In this document: piece by piece, positions 35,334 to 44,786 of the stretch | Numbering within the stretch: position 1 is the stretch's first letter | How the letters are laid out: each line of letters opens with the position of its first letter | DNA from: a bacterium | Lineage (GTDB): Bacteria > SZUA-79 > Acidulodesulfobacterales > Acidulodesulfobacteraceae | NCBI GenBank assembly: GCA_021800805.1 | Contig: JAJYYR010000003.1 | Location: forward strand, 67,304-131,303 | Direction: 5' to 3' | DNA: 64,000 nt | Made by a program: the position numbers and the translations under genes | The notes under the pieces: model-generated | The model's database searches: none | Seen by the model: only the letters and a program-made list of their open reading frames with translations | What the model was told of the DNA's origin: nothing

Positions 35334-35819
35334 ATGCTAAAAACATTATTTAAACCTTTTTATTATAAATATATCGTAATGACGGCTATTAATGTAACCC
35401 CTTTAATAGGCGGCAAATATCTATCTACCGCATATGCCGTTTACAACAAATTAAACCCGTACGCCAGCATTATCCTGATAACCGTTTCCGAAACGTTATT
35501 GTGTTCTTTGCTGTTTTACGCCGGCGTAAAACTAAAATCTTTAAAATGGGTGCACAAGATGCTTGCCTCTAAAAAGGGCAAAAAGGCGCATAATTATGTC
35601 GCAAGATACGGTCCGATAATCGGGCTTTTCGTAGGACAGATGTTTATAGGCGCGCCGCCTATATCTTTAGCGCTCGGAGTTTTATACGAAAAGGATAAAA
35701 ATATTTATAAATATTTTTTCATCCCTCTTTTTGTAAGCATTTTTCTTTATTCCATATTTAATTTTTATTTAAATACGGCGGCAATTACATCTCTGAAAAA
35801 TATATTCCATATAGCTTAG
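35334..35819 (+). CDS. Hypothetical small multi-pass membrane protein
   Basis: Unrecognised 161-aa integral membrane protein. About four hydrophobic segments (13-32, 42-64, 91-113, 122-145) are separated by a basic loop (LASKKGKKAHNYVARYG). The general look (GQMFIGAPPISLALGVLY) faintly recalls the small COG2426 export-protein or SNARE-associated families, but I cannot confirm either. It is the only plus-strand gene between 19.6 kb and the end of the window, divergent from hsp20, and convergent with the exported protein at 35833. Confidence 0.6.
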   Translation: MLKTLFKPFYYKYIVMTAINVTPLIGGKYLSTAYAVYNKLNPYASIILITVSETLLCSLLFYAGVKLKSLKWVHKMLASKKGKKAHNYVARYGPIIGLFVGQMFIGAPPISLALGVLYEKDKNIYKYFFIPLFVSIFLYSIFNFYLNTAAITSLKNIFHIA

Positions 35820-35832
35820 ACTTTTTATATGT

Positions 35833-36537
35833 TCACTTTACGTCGACTATTATAGTATTGTTCTTAACCGGATATATATTTGCATTTAAATATGTTTCTA
35901 TAATGGGTTTAACTCTTTTAAAAAGCCTGATTATGCTGCCGTAATATAAAACTTTTATCTCCGCAAAATTTTCCGAAAACGATGATATGTAAAGGTTTTG
36001 CAAATGCCGCGAATATTTTATCATTAATTTCTGAAACTTATTGGAATCGGAATAGCTGAAATTTCCTATAAACTTAACATAATAAACGTTATATTTTGCC
36101 TGTTTTGCTTTAACGCCGCGCCCCGTGGTTTTAAACCCTAATTTTTTCAATTTGTCCGCCAGAATATTTCTTCTTATATAAACGATTATATCGACGTAAT
36201 AAAGATTGAGATATTGTTTTGCTTTAATAATTTTAAAAGAATATATATACTTCAAACTATGGAAATAAATCTCTTTTTCAAAAATGCGGTTATCCTTTTT
36301 ATTTAAAAACTCCTTTTTCCCGGTCAATCTTTTTACTGCCCTTTTTAAAGAGAGCCTTATTGCGCGTTTAATCGCTAAAGACTGCAAATCGCCTTTATTA
36401 TTTTTCGGAATAACGATATAGGTTTTCGTCTTAACGTTCATACCGTACGCTTTTCCCGAAAAAAAGGGTAATAAAAAGGGTAATGATAATAAAAAGGGTA
36501 ATGATAATAAAAATTTATTACGTTTTGTTTTTTGCAT
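35833..36537 (-). CDS. Hypothetical exported protein with repeat-built signal peptide
   Basis: Not recognised. The 234-aa product has a signal peptide whose hydrophobic core is built from a repeated unit (SLPFLLSLPFLL), then FFSGKAYG as a likely cleavage region. The mature part is very basic (Lys-rich) and of mixed alpha/beta character. The core repeat is encoded by tandem 18-bp units. It ends the long minus-strand train after hflX, with a 13-bp gap, so co-transcription is likely. Confidence 0.6.
   Translation of the reverse strand: MQKTKRNKFLLSLPFLLSLPFLLPFFSGKAYGMNVKTKTYIVIPKNNKGDLQSLAIKRAIRLSLKRAVKRLTGKKEFLNKKDNRIFEKEIYFHSLKYIYSFKIIKAKQYLNLYYVDIIVYIRRNILADKLKKLGFKTTGRGVKAKQAKYNVYYVKFIGNFSYSDSNKFQKLMIKYSRHLQNLYISSFSENFAEIKVLYYGSIIRLFKRVKPIIETYLNANIYPVKNNTIIVDVK
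36461..36508. repeat. Tandem 18-bp repeat within a signal-peptide coding region
   Basis: Unit AAAAAGGGTAATGATAAT occurs at 36473-36490 and 36491-36508, preceded by a 12-bp partial copy at 36461-36472. It encodes the leucine-rich core of the signal peptide on the minus strand. All unit lengths are multiples of three, so copy-number changes keep the frame. Confidence 0.9.
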
Positions 36538-36550
36538 TTTAAATTTATCC

Positions 36551-37654
36551 TTATATTGTTTTATATTCTAACGATTCGAATATCTTTTCTTTTAATAAAT
36601 GTATGTTTTCCCCTGTTTTGGCGGATACCCCGATAGGCGGTTTTCCGGTCAATATTTCAAATTTGGTCAATAAAAAATCAATCTGTTCCTCCGACAATAG
36701 GTCTATTTTGTTTAAAACTGTAATTATCTTGTTGTCTTTCGCTCCTATTTCGTCTAGTATTTTTATAACCTCTTCAGATTTACCCGCTGCATCGCTTTGA
36801 AGGGGATCTATCACGTGTATCAATAAATCGGAATGGACCGTTTCCTCTAAAGTAGCTTTAAAAGATTCCACCAGAAAAAGCGGCAGGTTTTGAATAAATC
36901 CTACCGTGTCCGATATTATTACTTTTTTTCTTTTTACGGCGTCGTAGATGGAAGCCATCTTAGTGCCTAACGTTGCAAAAAGTTTGTCCTCTCCTTTTTC
37001 TCCTTTGCCTGTTAAACTATTCATAAGAGTAGTTTTTCCTGAATTGGTATAGCCGACGATAGCGGCGGTATAAAGACCCTGTCTGTCTCTTTTATATCTG
37101 TGCAAGCCCCTTGTTTTTTCGGAAAGTTTTAGCTTTTGTTTTATATATGCAATCCTCTGTCTTATTTTTCTTCTGTCGGTTTCCAGTTTGGTTTCCCCCG
37201 GACCTCTCGTTCCTATACCCGCTCCCGTCCTTGAAAGCATGATACCTGCGCCTTTAAGCCGTGGAAGCATATAATTCATCATAGCAAGCTCGACCTGATA
37301 TTTGCTTTCAGCCGTCCTTGCATGAACGGCAAATATATCTAATATAAGCCTTGTCCTGTCAATCACGTTTAAATCGAAATATTCCGAAAGATTCCTCTCC
37401 TGAGCGGGACTCAAAGAAGCATCTATTATAACGATATCCGCATTCTCCGAAACTGCGCGCTCTTTTATTTCTTCAAGCATGCCTTTGGAGAGATAATATG
37501 CGGAATCTATTTTTTTTATATTTTTTAAGACTTTAGACGTATTTTCCGCACCAGCCGTTTCGGAAAGCAGCGTAAGCTCTTCTAACGAGTCTGCGCTTTT
37601 TTCCTTATCGGAGGCAGGCGTGTTTATACCTATAAGCAGGGCTCTCTGAGTCAT
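36551..37654 (-). CDS. hflX: Ribosome-associated GTPase HflX
   Basis: GTPase that splits or rescues stalled 70S ribosomes under stress. The N-terminal HflX domain has DASLSPAQERNL and RTRLILDIFAVHA. A helical linker carries GPGETKLETDRR, and the G domain has G1 GYTNSGKTT, G3 DTVGF and G4 NKID. At 367 aa the length is standard. It overlaps the miaA stop by 1 nt; miaA-hflX pairing is common in proteobacteria. Confidence 0.95.
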   Translation of the reverse strand: MTQRALLIGINTPASDKEKSADSLEELTLLSETAGAENTSKVLKNIKKIDSAYYLSKGMLEEIKERAVSENADIVIIDASLSPAQERNLSEYFDLNVIDRTRLILDIFAVHARTAESKYQVELAMMNYMLPRLKGAGIMLSRTGAGIGTRGPGETKLETDRRKIRQRIAYIKQKLKLSEKTRGLHRYKRDRQGLYTAAIVGYTNSGKTTLMNSLTGKGEKGEDKLFATLGTKMASIYDAVKRKKVIISDTVGFIQNLPLFLVESFKATLEETVHSDLLIHVIDPLQSDAAGKSEEVIKILDEIGAKDNKIITVLNKIDLLSEEQIDFLLTKFEILTGKPPIGVSAKTGENIHLLKEKIFESLEYKTI

Positions 37655-38583
37655 TATAAAAAACCTTCCACGGTCTTTGCTATAAATCCAAGCTTTCTGT
37701 TTAAATCCGTAAAATTAACCTCCATTGCATTTTCTGTTTTTTTAAAAAATGTAGCCTGCCTTTTTGCATATTTTACCGTAGAAGAAACAATTTTTAAATA
37801 CAAATCGTTTTCCGTCTTAATTTCTTTTTGCAGATACATTAAAGATTCTCTGTATCCTATACTCCTGAACGGTTTTAAATCTGCTTTATATCCCCTGTTT
37901 AAAATGCTCTCGGTTTCGTTCACTAAACCGTTTTCCATAATAATACGCGTCCTTTCCGTTATACGGGATTTAAGATAATCTCTCGGGGGGTTTAAGTTAA
38001 AATATATATAATCATATAAAGGTCTGCCGAAAGGATTTTCAGCCAGATAATAAGAAAGAGGATGCCCGGTAGCCGAATATACCTCGTAAGCTCTTGAAAT
38101 TCTCTGGCTGTCGCAGCTTGATATTTTTCCGGCATATTCTGGGTCGAACTCTTTCAGTTTTTCATATGCGGCGGTAATTCCTATTTTTTTAATTAATTCG
38201 ACCGCTTTTCTCCTGTAAACGGATTTATCTATTTCCGGGATCGGAGAAAGTCCGTAAATTAAGGACTTCATATAAAGTCCCGTCCCTCCGGTAAAAAGAG
38301 GCGTTTTCCCCTTTGATGTTATTTCTTCGATTAATCCCGCCGCATCTTCGGAAAACATTCGCGCATTGTATTCTTCATCCGGATATTTAACGTCTATGAG
38401 ATGATGTTTGACCGACGCTCTTGTTTCATTATCAGGCTTTGCCGTTCCAATATCAAAATATTTATAGAAGCACATCGAATCAAAATTTATTATTTCTACC
38501 GGAAAAAGTTTCGACAGCTCGACCGAAATTTCAGTTTTTCCGGAGCAGGTCGCACCGCCTATGACTATGATTTTTTTTAACAT
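37654..38583 (-). CDS. miaA: tRNA dimethylallyltransferase
   Basis: Transfers dimethylallyl from DMAPP to A37 of tRNAs reading UNN codons. P-loop GGATCSGKTE is at residues 8-17; FDSMCFYKYFDIGTAKP, the catalytic FTGGTGLYMKSL, CDSQRISRAYEV and SIGYRE follow. The length of 309 aa is standard. DMAPP comes from the MEP genes in this window. It is located between pgi (22-bp gap) and hflX. Confidence 0.95.
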   Translation of the reverse strand: MLKKIIVIGGATCSGKTEISVELSKLFPVEIINFDSMCFYKYFDIGTAKPDNETRASVKHHLIDVKYPDEEYNARMFSEDAAGLIEEITSKGKTPLFTGGTGLYMKSLIYGLSPIPEIDKSVYRRKAVELIKKIGITAAYEKLKEFDPEYAGKISSCDSQRISRAYEVYSATGHPLSYYLAENPFGRPLYDYIYFNLNPPRDYLKSRITERTRIIMENGLVNETESILNRGYKADLKPFRSIGYRESLMYLQKEIKTENDLYLKIVSSTVKYAKRQATFFKKTENAMEVNFTDLNRKLGFIAKTVEGFL

Positions 38584-38605
38584 AAACCCGTCTGCGCGTC
38601 AAAAA

Positions 38606-39970
38606 TTAATAAGGCATATCCGGCATAGTATTAAGTCTTTTTAGTTCTTCCGATTCTTTTGAGAGCGAATCGTCTTTTCTCCCCATAAGCAAATAGGCAA
38701 ATTTCTTTCCCTTTTCTACTCCCGGCTGGTCAAAAGGATTAATCTTTAACAGCATCCCGAGAACTGCTACCGATTCCATGCACATAAAGGAAAGTTCGCC
38801 CATGCTAAATTCGTCAATTTTATCTAAAGTAATTCTAAAAGACGGTCTTTTATTTATAGCAAGCGCCAGTTCAACTCCTTTAAGCTCATTCATAAGGATA
38901 TCCGACAGCTTTTTTCCGTCTAAATAATCAAACTCTTTAAATCCACTTGAATTAACCGTAAAATCGGTTCCATGGTCTTTAATACAAAAAAATGCTATGA
39001 GTTTATCCTGCGGACCCTGCATATAAAGCTGAAGTTGAGAATGCTGGTCGGTTGCGCCTACGGCAGGAACCGGAGTAGGAGAAACAAGGTCCTTTCCAAG
39101 ACTTTCGGCAAAAAGCTGCCTAAACCATCTCGAAAATTCCTTAAGGTAATCGCCGTAAACGAACGGAACGAATATATTGCGGCGTTTTCTTGAGTAAAAA
39201 AGATATATAACGGCAGCCATAGTGTAAACCGGATTATTTTCAAAAACCCCTTTGTTTAGCATATCGTCTCTATATGATATCCCGCCGTGAAGAAATTTTT
39301 CTATATCAAAACCCATTACGTAAGCAGGAAAAAGAGTTCCTGCCGTAACTATAGAATATCTGCCCCCGACGTTTTTAGCTATGTCTAAAACGGCTATGCC
39401 GTTTTCGTCGGCGTAACGCCTCAAAAATCCGCTTTGTTTATCGGTGATAAAAATTAAATTGTCCCTGTAATCTTTTACGGTCTTTTCAAGTAATTCCTTG
39501 ATAATAAAAAATTGCGCGACTACCTCGATAGTATCTGCTGATTTCGTAACAAAACAAAATACGGTCTTTTTAATATCGATGCCGTCTATATTGTTTTTTA
39601 TATATACGGGGTCTATATTTTCCGAAAAAATAACGTTAACACCCCTGTTCTCTTTAGCGCCGCCGGATATGCCGGTCATCGCCTCTTTCAAAAATATTGC
39701 GCCGAGGGAAGAACCGCCCATTCCTAAAACATAAAGCGTTTGAATATCTTTAGAAAATAATTTTTCGGCAGCCGTTTTAATATCGCTTACCATGCCGATA
39801 TTCGATATTTCGTCGTAGAATCCAACCTCTCCGTTCCGCCTGAGGTCGTTAAGGCTTCTTCTTGCCGCAACAATCTCTCTTTCTAAAGATTTAATTTCGG
39901 ATTCTTCTAAACCGTTTTCCTCTATTGCAGACTTTAAAACATATTTAAAATTAAATTCTATCATCTTCAA
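38606..39970 (-). CDS. pgi: Glucose-6-phosphate isomerase
   Basis: Interconverts glucose 6-phosphate and fructose 6-phosphate. The SIS folds show LGMGGSSLGAIFLKEAM, FVTKSADTIEVVAQF (phosphate site), KNVGGRYSIVTAGTLFPA and the loop GATDQHSQLQLYMQGP. At 454 aa it belongs to the shorter bacterial PGI group. It sits in the same minus-strand train as cca and miaA, with a 12-bp gap to cca. Confidence 0.94.
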   Translation of the reverse strand: MKMIEFNFKYVLKSAIEENGLEESEIKSLEREIVAARRSLNDLRRNGEVGFYDEISNIGMVSDIKTAAEKLFSKDIQTLYVLGMGGSSLGAIFLKEAMTGISGGAKENRGVNVIFSENIDPVYIKNNIDGIDIKKTVFCFVTKSADTIEVVAQFFIIKELLEKTVKDYRDNLIFITDKQSGFLRRYADENGIAVLDIAKNVGGRYSIVTAGTLFPAYVMGFDIEKFLHGGISYRDDMLNKGVFENNPVYTMAAVIYLFYSRKRRNIFVPFVYGDYLKEFSRWFRQLFAESLGKDLVSPTPVPAVGATDQHSQLQLYMQGPQDKLIAFFCIKDHGTDFTVNSSGFKEFDYLDGKKLSDILMNELKGVELALAINKRPSFRITLDKIDEFSMGELSFMCMESVAVLGMLLKINPFDQPGVEKGKKFAYLLMGRKDDSLSKESEELKRLNTMPDMPY

Positions 39971-39982
39971 ACCTCCGTTGCT

Positions 39983-41425
39983 TTAATTTTTTATGTAATG
40001 ATTTTTTACATATTTTAATTCGTCTTTTTTAGATTTCAGAGCGCCTCCGATTTTTAATAATTTAATTTCGTTCAATATTTTTCCGCATAACGGTCCTTCG
40101 CATATCCCCATAGACTTAATGTCGCTGCCGCTCAAATATGGTTTAATAAAAATTATTTTATCTAAATATCTTACTATAATTTTTCTGAAATTCAAATCGG
40201 ATTTATCCCTGCCGCAGTCTTGAAACAAATAAAATAAAATGCTTTTTACGTCTATTTTATTAAGTTTATCATATATTCCCGTATTATTTACATTTAAATT
40301 AAAAAGATTATTTACTTTTAAACTATTTATTTTTTTTATATCCAAATATATCGTCTTCAACGTTTTTTCGATTTTCTGCCCCATATTCAATCTTTTCACC
40401 GCTTCGTCTAATTGAAAATTGTTCAAACCGTCCAAAATTTCTGCCGTCCAAAATATGTTAATATCTATATCTTTACAAACCTTTCTTAATTTAATCTCTT
40501 TATTCTTGTTGTTAAAATATGCCGCAATTTTTTTAAAGGCGGTTTTTTTTTCTCCGTCGAACTTCAGTCCATCATAAATCGAACCGAGAATATTTAATTT
40601 ATCTAACCTTTCAAAATATATCTCGGGCTTTTTTTCTTTTAACATAAGGTATAATTCCGCAGTTATTCTTTTACCGGAGATATTGTCTAAAATATTTTTA
40701 TCTAAAGCGGATTTTATTAATTTTAGCGTTTCGACGTCTATCCGAAAGCCGAGTCTTTTTTCAAATCTAACCGCCCTGAACATTCTAGTCGGGTCGTCGA
40801 TAAAACTTAATGTATGCATAACCCTTATTTTTTTATTTAATATATCGCGTATCCCCGACGAATAATCTTTAATTCCTAAGAAATCTTTGCGTCCAATTGA
40901 AAAAGCGACGGTATTTATGGTAAAGTCTCTTCTGTAAATATCATCCTTAAGTCCGGCTTCTGCGGCGCTTACCTCCGGCAGCATACCCGGTTTTTTATAA
41001 ATCTCGGTTCTAAGAGAAGCAAGGTCTATCTTAAGAGGTATTCCGTTAACCAAAAACTCAAGCGAAACCGTCCCGAATTTTTTATGTACTTTCAAATAAT
41101 TTAAATTGTTATTTTCTTTTATTAAAAAGGCAAGTTGTTCTGCGGACCCTTTTACGGCAATATCTAAGTCAAGAAAACGGGAATTTGATTCAAAAACTTT
41201 TGACGACTTAAATTTATGGGATGCTGCAGGATTGGACTTCAAAATATATATTATAATATCTCTCGGGAAACCGCCTATTAAAAAAGCGTCTAATCCGGCA
41301 TTTTCGGAAATAATGCCTATTTTTTCAAGTAAATTCCACGCCGATATTCCGTATCCGTATATTTCGAAAATTTCGGTTATAGCCTGTTCGATTGAATTTT
41401 TTTCAAATTCCATCAAACCGGTCAT
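39983..41425 (-). CDS. cca: tRNA nucleotidyltransferase / poly(A) polymerase family protein
   Basis: Class II nucleotidyltransferase that adds or repairs the 3' CCA (or adds poly A). The head has LIGGFPRDIIIYIL and the metal-binding SRFLDLDIAVKG, then RRDFTINTVAFS and the neck DDPTRMFRAVRFEKRLGF with R-rich nucleotide recognition. A divergent helical C-terminus follows. All three tRNAs in this window already encode CCA, so repair is a plausible role; CCA-adding and A-adding enzymes cannot be separated by eye. The start overlaps lapA by 4 bp. Confidence 0.88.
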   Translation of the reverse strand: MTGLMEFEKNSIEQAITEIFEIYGYGISAWNLLEKIGIISENAGLDAFLIGGFPRDIIIYILKSNPAASHKFKSSKVFESNSRFLDLDIAVKGSAEQLAFLIKENNNLNYLKVHKKFGTVSLEFLVNGIPLKIDLASLRTEIYKKPGMLPEVSAAEAGLKDDIYRRDFTINTVAFSIGRKDFLGIKDYSSGIRDILNKKIRVMHTLSFIDDPTRMFRAVRFEKRLGFRIDVETLKLIKSALDKNILDNISGKRITAELYLMLKEKKPEIYFERLDKLNILGSIYDGLKFDGEKKTAFKKIAAYFNNKNKEIKLRKVCKDIDINIFWTAEILDGLNNFQLDEAVKRLNMGQKIEKTLKTIYLDIKKINSLKVNNLFNLNVNNTGIYDKLNKIDVKSILFYLFQDCGRDKSDLNFRKIIVRYLDKIIFIKPYLSGSDIKSMGICEGPLCGKILNEIKLLKIGGALKSKKDELKYVKNHYIKN

Positions 41426-41667
41426 AATTTTTCTTTTTCGTCCTTTGGTTTCAGATCTTTTTTAATTTTATAAACGACATAAAAATGGTATATCAAACCA
41501 ATTAATATACCTGCTATAGCCGCAGAAAATACGATAACCGAAATAGGAAGTTTAATGGACCTAAATTCTAAAAATTTTACGCTGACAAGCTCCGGATTTT
41601 CTGCGGTAAAAATTAAAACTGCGGTTATGAAAATGACCAAAAGAACGAGGTTTATATACTTAATCAT
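41422..41667 (-). CDS. LapA-domain (DUF1049) small membrane protein
   Basis: An 81-aa protein with two membrane helices (about 5-21 and 43-66) separated by ENPELVSVKFLEFRS, the typical LapA/DUF1049 pattern, and a charged C-tail (KKDLKPKDEKEKL). Family members help assemble lipopolysaccharide complexes in enterobacteria; the role here is not established. It overlaps cca by 4 bp and lies 15 bp after the HIT gene. Confidence 0.85.
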   Translation of the reverse strand: MIKYINLVLLVIFITAVLIFTAENPELVSVKFLEFRSIKLPISVIVFSAAIAGILIGLIYHFYVVYKIKKDLKPKDEKEKL

Positions 41668-41682
41668 TTATATACGCCCCCC

Positions 41683-42168
41683 TTACAAAATTATATTTTT
41701 AAAATCGGCGGACAGTTTATTATAAGTATCGTCAAGTATTTCCGAAACGACTCTTAGCTCCGAACAAACGGTATAAAAACTGACATCGCCCTCCCACCTC
41801 GGTATTATATGAAAATGCAGATGTTGTTCGATGCCTGCTCCCGCCGCTTTGCCGAGGTTAAGCCCCACGTTTATAGCATCGCACCTGTAAACTTTTTTTA
41901 AAATATCGCAGCTTAAAGAGAGTAGTTTCATTATTTCGGCTCCCGCTTCAAAAGAAATCCCGTTAAGTTCTTTTGAGTGGACGAAAGGTATGACCAAAAG
42001 ATGTCCGCAGTTATAAGGAAAAGTATTTAATTTTACGTATGAATATTTTCCTTTAAAAAGAACGTATTTGTCTTCATAACATTTGCTGTCTACGCAAAAA
42101 ACACACTCTTCTTTAGATTTATCTTTTACTAAATAATCCATACGCCACGGTGCATAGATAATTTCCAT
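41683..42168 (-). CDS. HIT-family nucleotide hydrolase/phosphorylase
   Basis: Histidine-triad protein of 161 aa. Visible are a zinc-binding-like N-terminus CVFCVDSKCYEDKY, NTFPYNCGHLLVIP, and the catalytic triad QHLHFHIIPRW. This pattern is that of the Ap4A phosphorylase-like HIT branch (APA2-type), acting on dinucleoside polyphosphates; the true substrate is unknown. It is positioned between sppA (23-bp gap) and lapA. Confidence 0.9.
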   Translation of the reverse strand: MEIIYAPWRMDYLVKDKSKEECVFCVDSKCYEDKYVLFKGKYSYVKLNTFPYNCGHLLVIPFVHSKELNGISFEAGAEIMKLLSLSCDILKKVYRCDAINVGLNLGKAAGAGIEQHLHFHIIPRWEGDVSFYTVCSELRVVSEILDDTYNKLSADFKNIIL

Positions 42169-42191
42169 ACGGCATTTTTTAAATTAAATTT

Positions 42192-43118
42192 TTAGAAATC
42201 TAATCTCGTATTGTTGTCCGAAACAAGTCCCCCGCCTTTAATAAAAGATGCCCCTCCGATATTGTCGATAAAAGACTTGACGGCTCTTTTTATAACCGAT
42301 TGAAATAAGTTAGAATGTTTCTTGACGGGATATATTAAAGTAGGTTTACCTTTTATTCCGGCTAACTTTTGCGCTGTTTTAACCGCATCCTGAAAATCGC
42401 CTAATTTATCTACGAGGTGATATTTGAGCGCCTGTTGCCCAGAATATACCATGCCGTTTGCAAGTTTTTTCACGTAAGTAACTTTAAGGTTTCTGCCTTT
42501 AGCCACCGCTTTTACGAATTGAGCATAAACATTCATTACGACGCCCTGCAATTTTTCTCTTTGCATAGGGGTCATTTCTTTAAAAGGCGTTCCTATATCT
42601 TTATACGGACCGCTTACTATGTAGTTATAGGATACCCCGACTTTTTTCATAAGTTTATATACGTTGGGCATTTCCATTATTACCCCGATAGAACCTGTAA
42701 GCGTCCCGGGTTCGGCTACTATTTTATCCGCCGCCGAAGATACGTAATATGCTCCGGATGCGGCTACCGAATCCATAGATACTACTATTTTCTTGTGTTT
42801 TCTAAATTTCATAAGCTGTTCGTAAATCGCCTGCGAAGGGGCAACTTCACCGCCGGGAGAGTTTACTCTGATTACTACCGCTTTAACGGCATCGTCGCGT
42901 TTATAATGGTTTAAAAGCCTAACGAAACCGGATGAGCTAGTTATGGCGCCCGTAAGATTTATTATGCCTATCGCATAACGGGATGAACCTCTGACGACGT
43001 TATAGCTTGATTTTGATTGAAATTTAAATAATATCAGGTAGATAAATATACCGAATATTCCTATAAATACAATTAAAAAAAGCAATCCGCTTAAAAAAGG
43101 GTGTTTGTTCATGCTCAT
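42192..43118 (-). CDS. sppA: Signal peptide peptidase SppA (36K type)
   Basis: Membrane-bound serine protease that degrades cleaved signal peptides. There is one N-terminal anchor (about 9-31), then the S49 protease domain with RVNSPGGEV, the nucleophile S121 in SVAASGAYYVSS, DKIVAEPGTLTGSIGV, and catalytic Lys K173 in SGPYKDIGTPF. At 308 aa it is the short single-domain form. It overlaps the rpsA stop by 4 bp. Confidence 0.93.
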   Translation of the reverse strand: MSMNKHPFLSGLLFLIVFIGIFGIFIYLILFKFQSKSSYNVVRGSSRYAIGIINLTGAITSSSGFVRLLNHYKRDDAVKAVVIRVNSPGGEVAPSQAIYEQLMKFRKHKKIVVSMDSVAASGAYYVSSAADKIVAEPGTLTGSIGVIMEMPNVYKLMKKVGVSYNYIVSGPYKDIGTPFKEMTPMQREKLQGVVMNVYAQFVKAVAKGRNLKVTYVKKLANGMVYSGQQALKYHLVDKLGDFQDAVKTAQKLAGIKGKPTLIYPVKKHSNLFQSVIKRAVKSFIDNIGGASFIKGGGLVSDNNTRLDF

Positions 43119-44731
43119 AATTTATTTTGTTCAACGTTAATAAGAGATAATCCGATTTTTTGTTCATTGCCGTCAAGCATTATTATTTCGGCATTGATTT
43201 GAGACCCGGCGGATATATTGTTTTCTTTAATAAAATTTTCGGGAATCTTTGAATTGTGAATGAGTCCTTCTATGCCTTCTTCAAGCTGAACAAATATTCC
43301 AAACTCCGTAATATTTGATACCGTCCCGGTTATGACCGAACCTGCCGAATATTTGTCTTTAATATGAGACCATGGGCTTTCGGTAAGCTGTTTTATTCCA
43401 AGATATATCCTCTGTTTCTCTTCGTCAACGCTTAAAACGACCGCCTTGATTTTCTCTCCCGCATTAAATATTTCGTTCGGATGTTTCGTTCTTTTTGTCC
43501 ACGAAAAATCGTTTTGCTTTATATAACCTTCCAAATTTTCTTCTAACTCCACGGAAACGCCGAATTCATATATGTTTTTGACCGTACCTTCTATAACTTT
43601 TCCTACCGGATATTTATCTTTTAATAAATTCCACGGACTTTCGGTAAGTCTTTTAAGGCTAAGGGATAATTTTCTGGTTTCGGGTTCCATACTTAAGATG
43701 GATGCCTTTACTCTCTGTCCTTTGGTTAAAAAAGTTTTCGGGTCTATCTGCTTTTTCTCCCATGTCATTTCCGATAAGTGTATAAGCCCTTCGACGTCGT
43801 CGTCTAATTCTACGAATGCGCCGTAATCCGTAATATTTATAATAACGCCTTCTATGATATCTCCCGGCTTATGTCTATCCTCTATGTTCTGCCATGGATC
43901 ATGAAAAAGTTGTTTGTATCCGAGCGAAACTCTGTGTTTTTCTTCGTCGTATTTGATAACCTTAACGTTTATTTTTTGTCCGAGACTTAATATTTCCGAC
44001 GGGTGCGCTATTCTTTTCCATGATATGTCGGTAATATAAATAAGTCCGTCCATTCCGCCTAAGTCCACAAAAACGCCGTAATCGGTAATATTTTTAACTA
44101 TACCTTCGAGGACGTCGCCTTCTTTTATATCGGTTAAAACATTCTCCTTCAATTTTTTTATTTCGTCTTCTATGACTTTTCTTCTCGATACTATTACATT
44201 ACAGCTTTTTTTATCCACGCTTATAACTTTTAAGTCTAAAATCTTTCCTAGAAAAGCATCAAAATCCCGAGTTAGTTTAACGTCTATCTGCGAACCGGGC
44301 AGAAATGCGGTAACCCCGTTTAAATCTACTATTAAGCCGCCTTTAGTCTTTGCCGCGACGGTTCCCTTTATTAATTCGTTGTCGTTGCATGCCTTTTCTA
44401 TATCGTCAAGCGCATAAACGTTTTTTGCTTTTTCTCTCGAGCATATTAGATATCCCAGCTTGTCGTCGTAACTGCCGACAAAAACTTCTATAGAACCGCC
44501 TACTTCAAAAGAAGTAATATCAATGGTGCCGCCGGAGGATATTTCCTCTATGGTGATTATACCGTCGGACTTATCTCCAACATCGACGTAAACATAATCT
44601 TGATCGATATTTAAAATTTTTCCCTGCCTCACAAGCCCCTTACTGTTCATATTTTCATAAGAGCTCAGCAGAATTTCGAATTCGGTGGGATTTCCGTCAT
44701 TGGTGAATTGATTAAAACTTTTTTTTGCCAT
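43115..44731 (-). CDS. rpsA: Ribosomal protein S1
   Basis: RNA-binding 30S protein that brings mRNAs to the ribosome. It has about six S1 domains in tandem; repeated signatures are KNITDYGVFVDLGGMDGLIY, ITDYGAFVELDDDVEGLIH, IYEFGVSVELEENLEGYI and ITEFGIFVQLEEGIEGLIH. The start is set at ATG 44731, where AGGAGG sits 11 nt upstream and the protein begins MAKKSFNQ; an upstream in-frame start at 44794 would overlap ispH. The product is then about 538 aa. It follows ispH, a widely seen ispH-rpsA neighbourhood. Confidence 0.96.
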   Translation of the reverse strand: MAKKSFNQFTNDGNPTEFEILLSSYENMNSKGLVRQGKILNIDQDYVYVDVGDKSDGIITIEEISSGGTIDITSFEVGGSIEVFVGSYDDKLGYLICSREKAKNVYALDDIEKACNDNELIKGTVAAKTKGGLIVDLNGVTAFLPGSQIDVKLTRDFDAFLGKILDLKVISVDKKSCNVIVSRRKVIEDEIKKLKENVLTDIKEGDVLEGIVKNITDYGVFVDLGGMDGLIYITDISWKRIAHPSEILSLGQKINVKVIKYDEEKHRVSLGYKQLFHDPWQNIEDRHKPGDIIEGVIINITDYGAFVELDDDVEGLIHLSEMTWEKKQIDPKTFLTKGQRVKASILSMEPETRKLSLSLKRLTESPWNLLKDKYPVGKVIEGTVKNIYEFGVSVELEENLEGYIKQNDFSWTKRTKHPNEIFNAGEKIKAVVLSVDEEKQRIYLGIKQLTESPWSHIKDKYSAGSVITGTVSNITEFGIFVQLEEGIEGLIHNSKIPENFIKENNISAGSQINAEIIMLDGNEQKIGLSLINVEQNKL

Positions 44732-44786
44732 AAATATCTTACTACCTCCTAAATTTAATAAAACTAATCTACCACATTTATACAAA

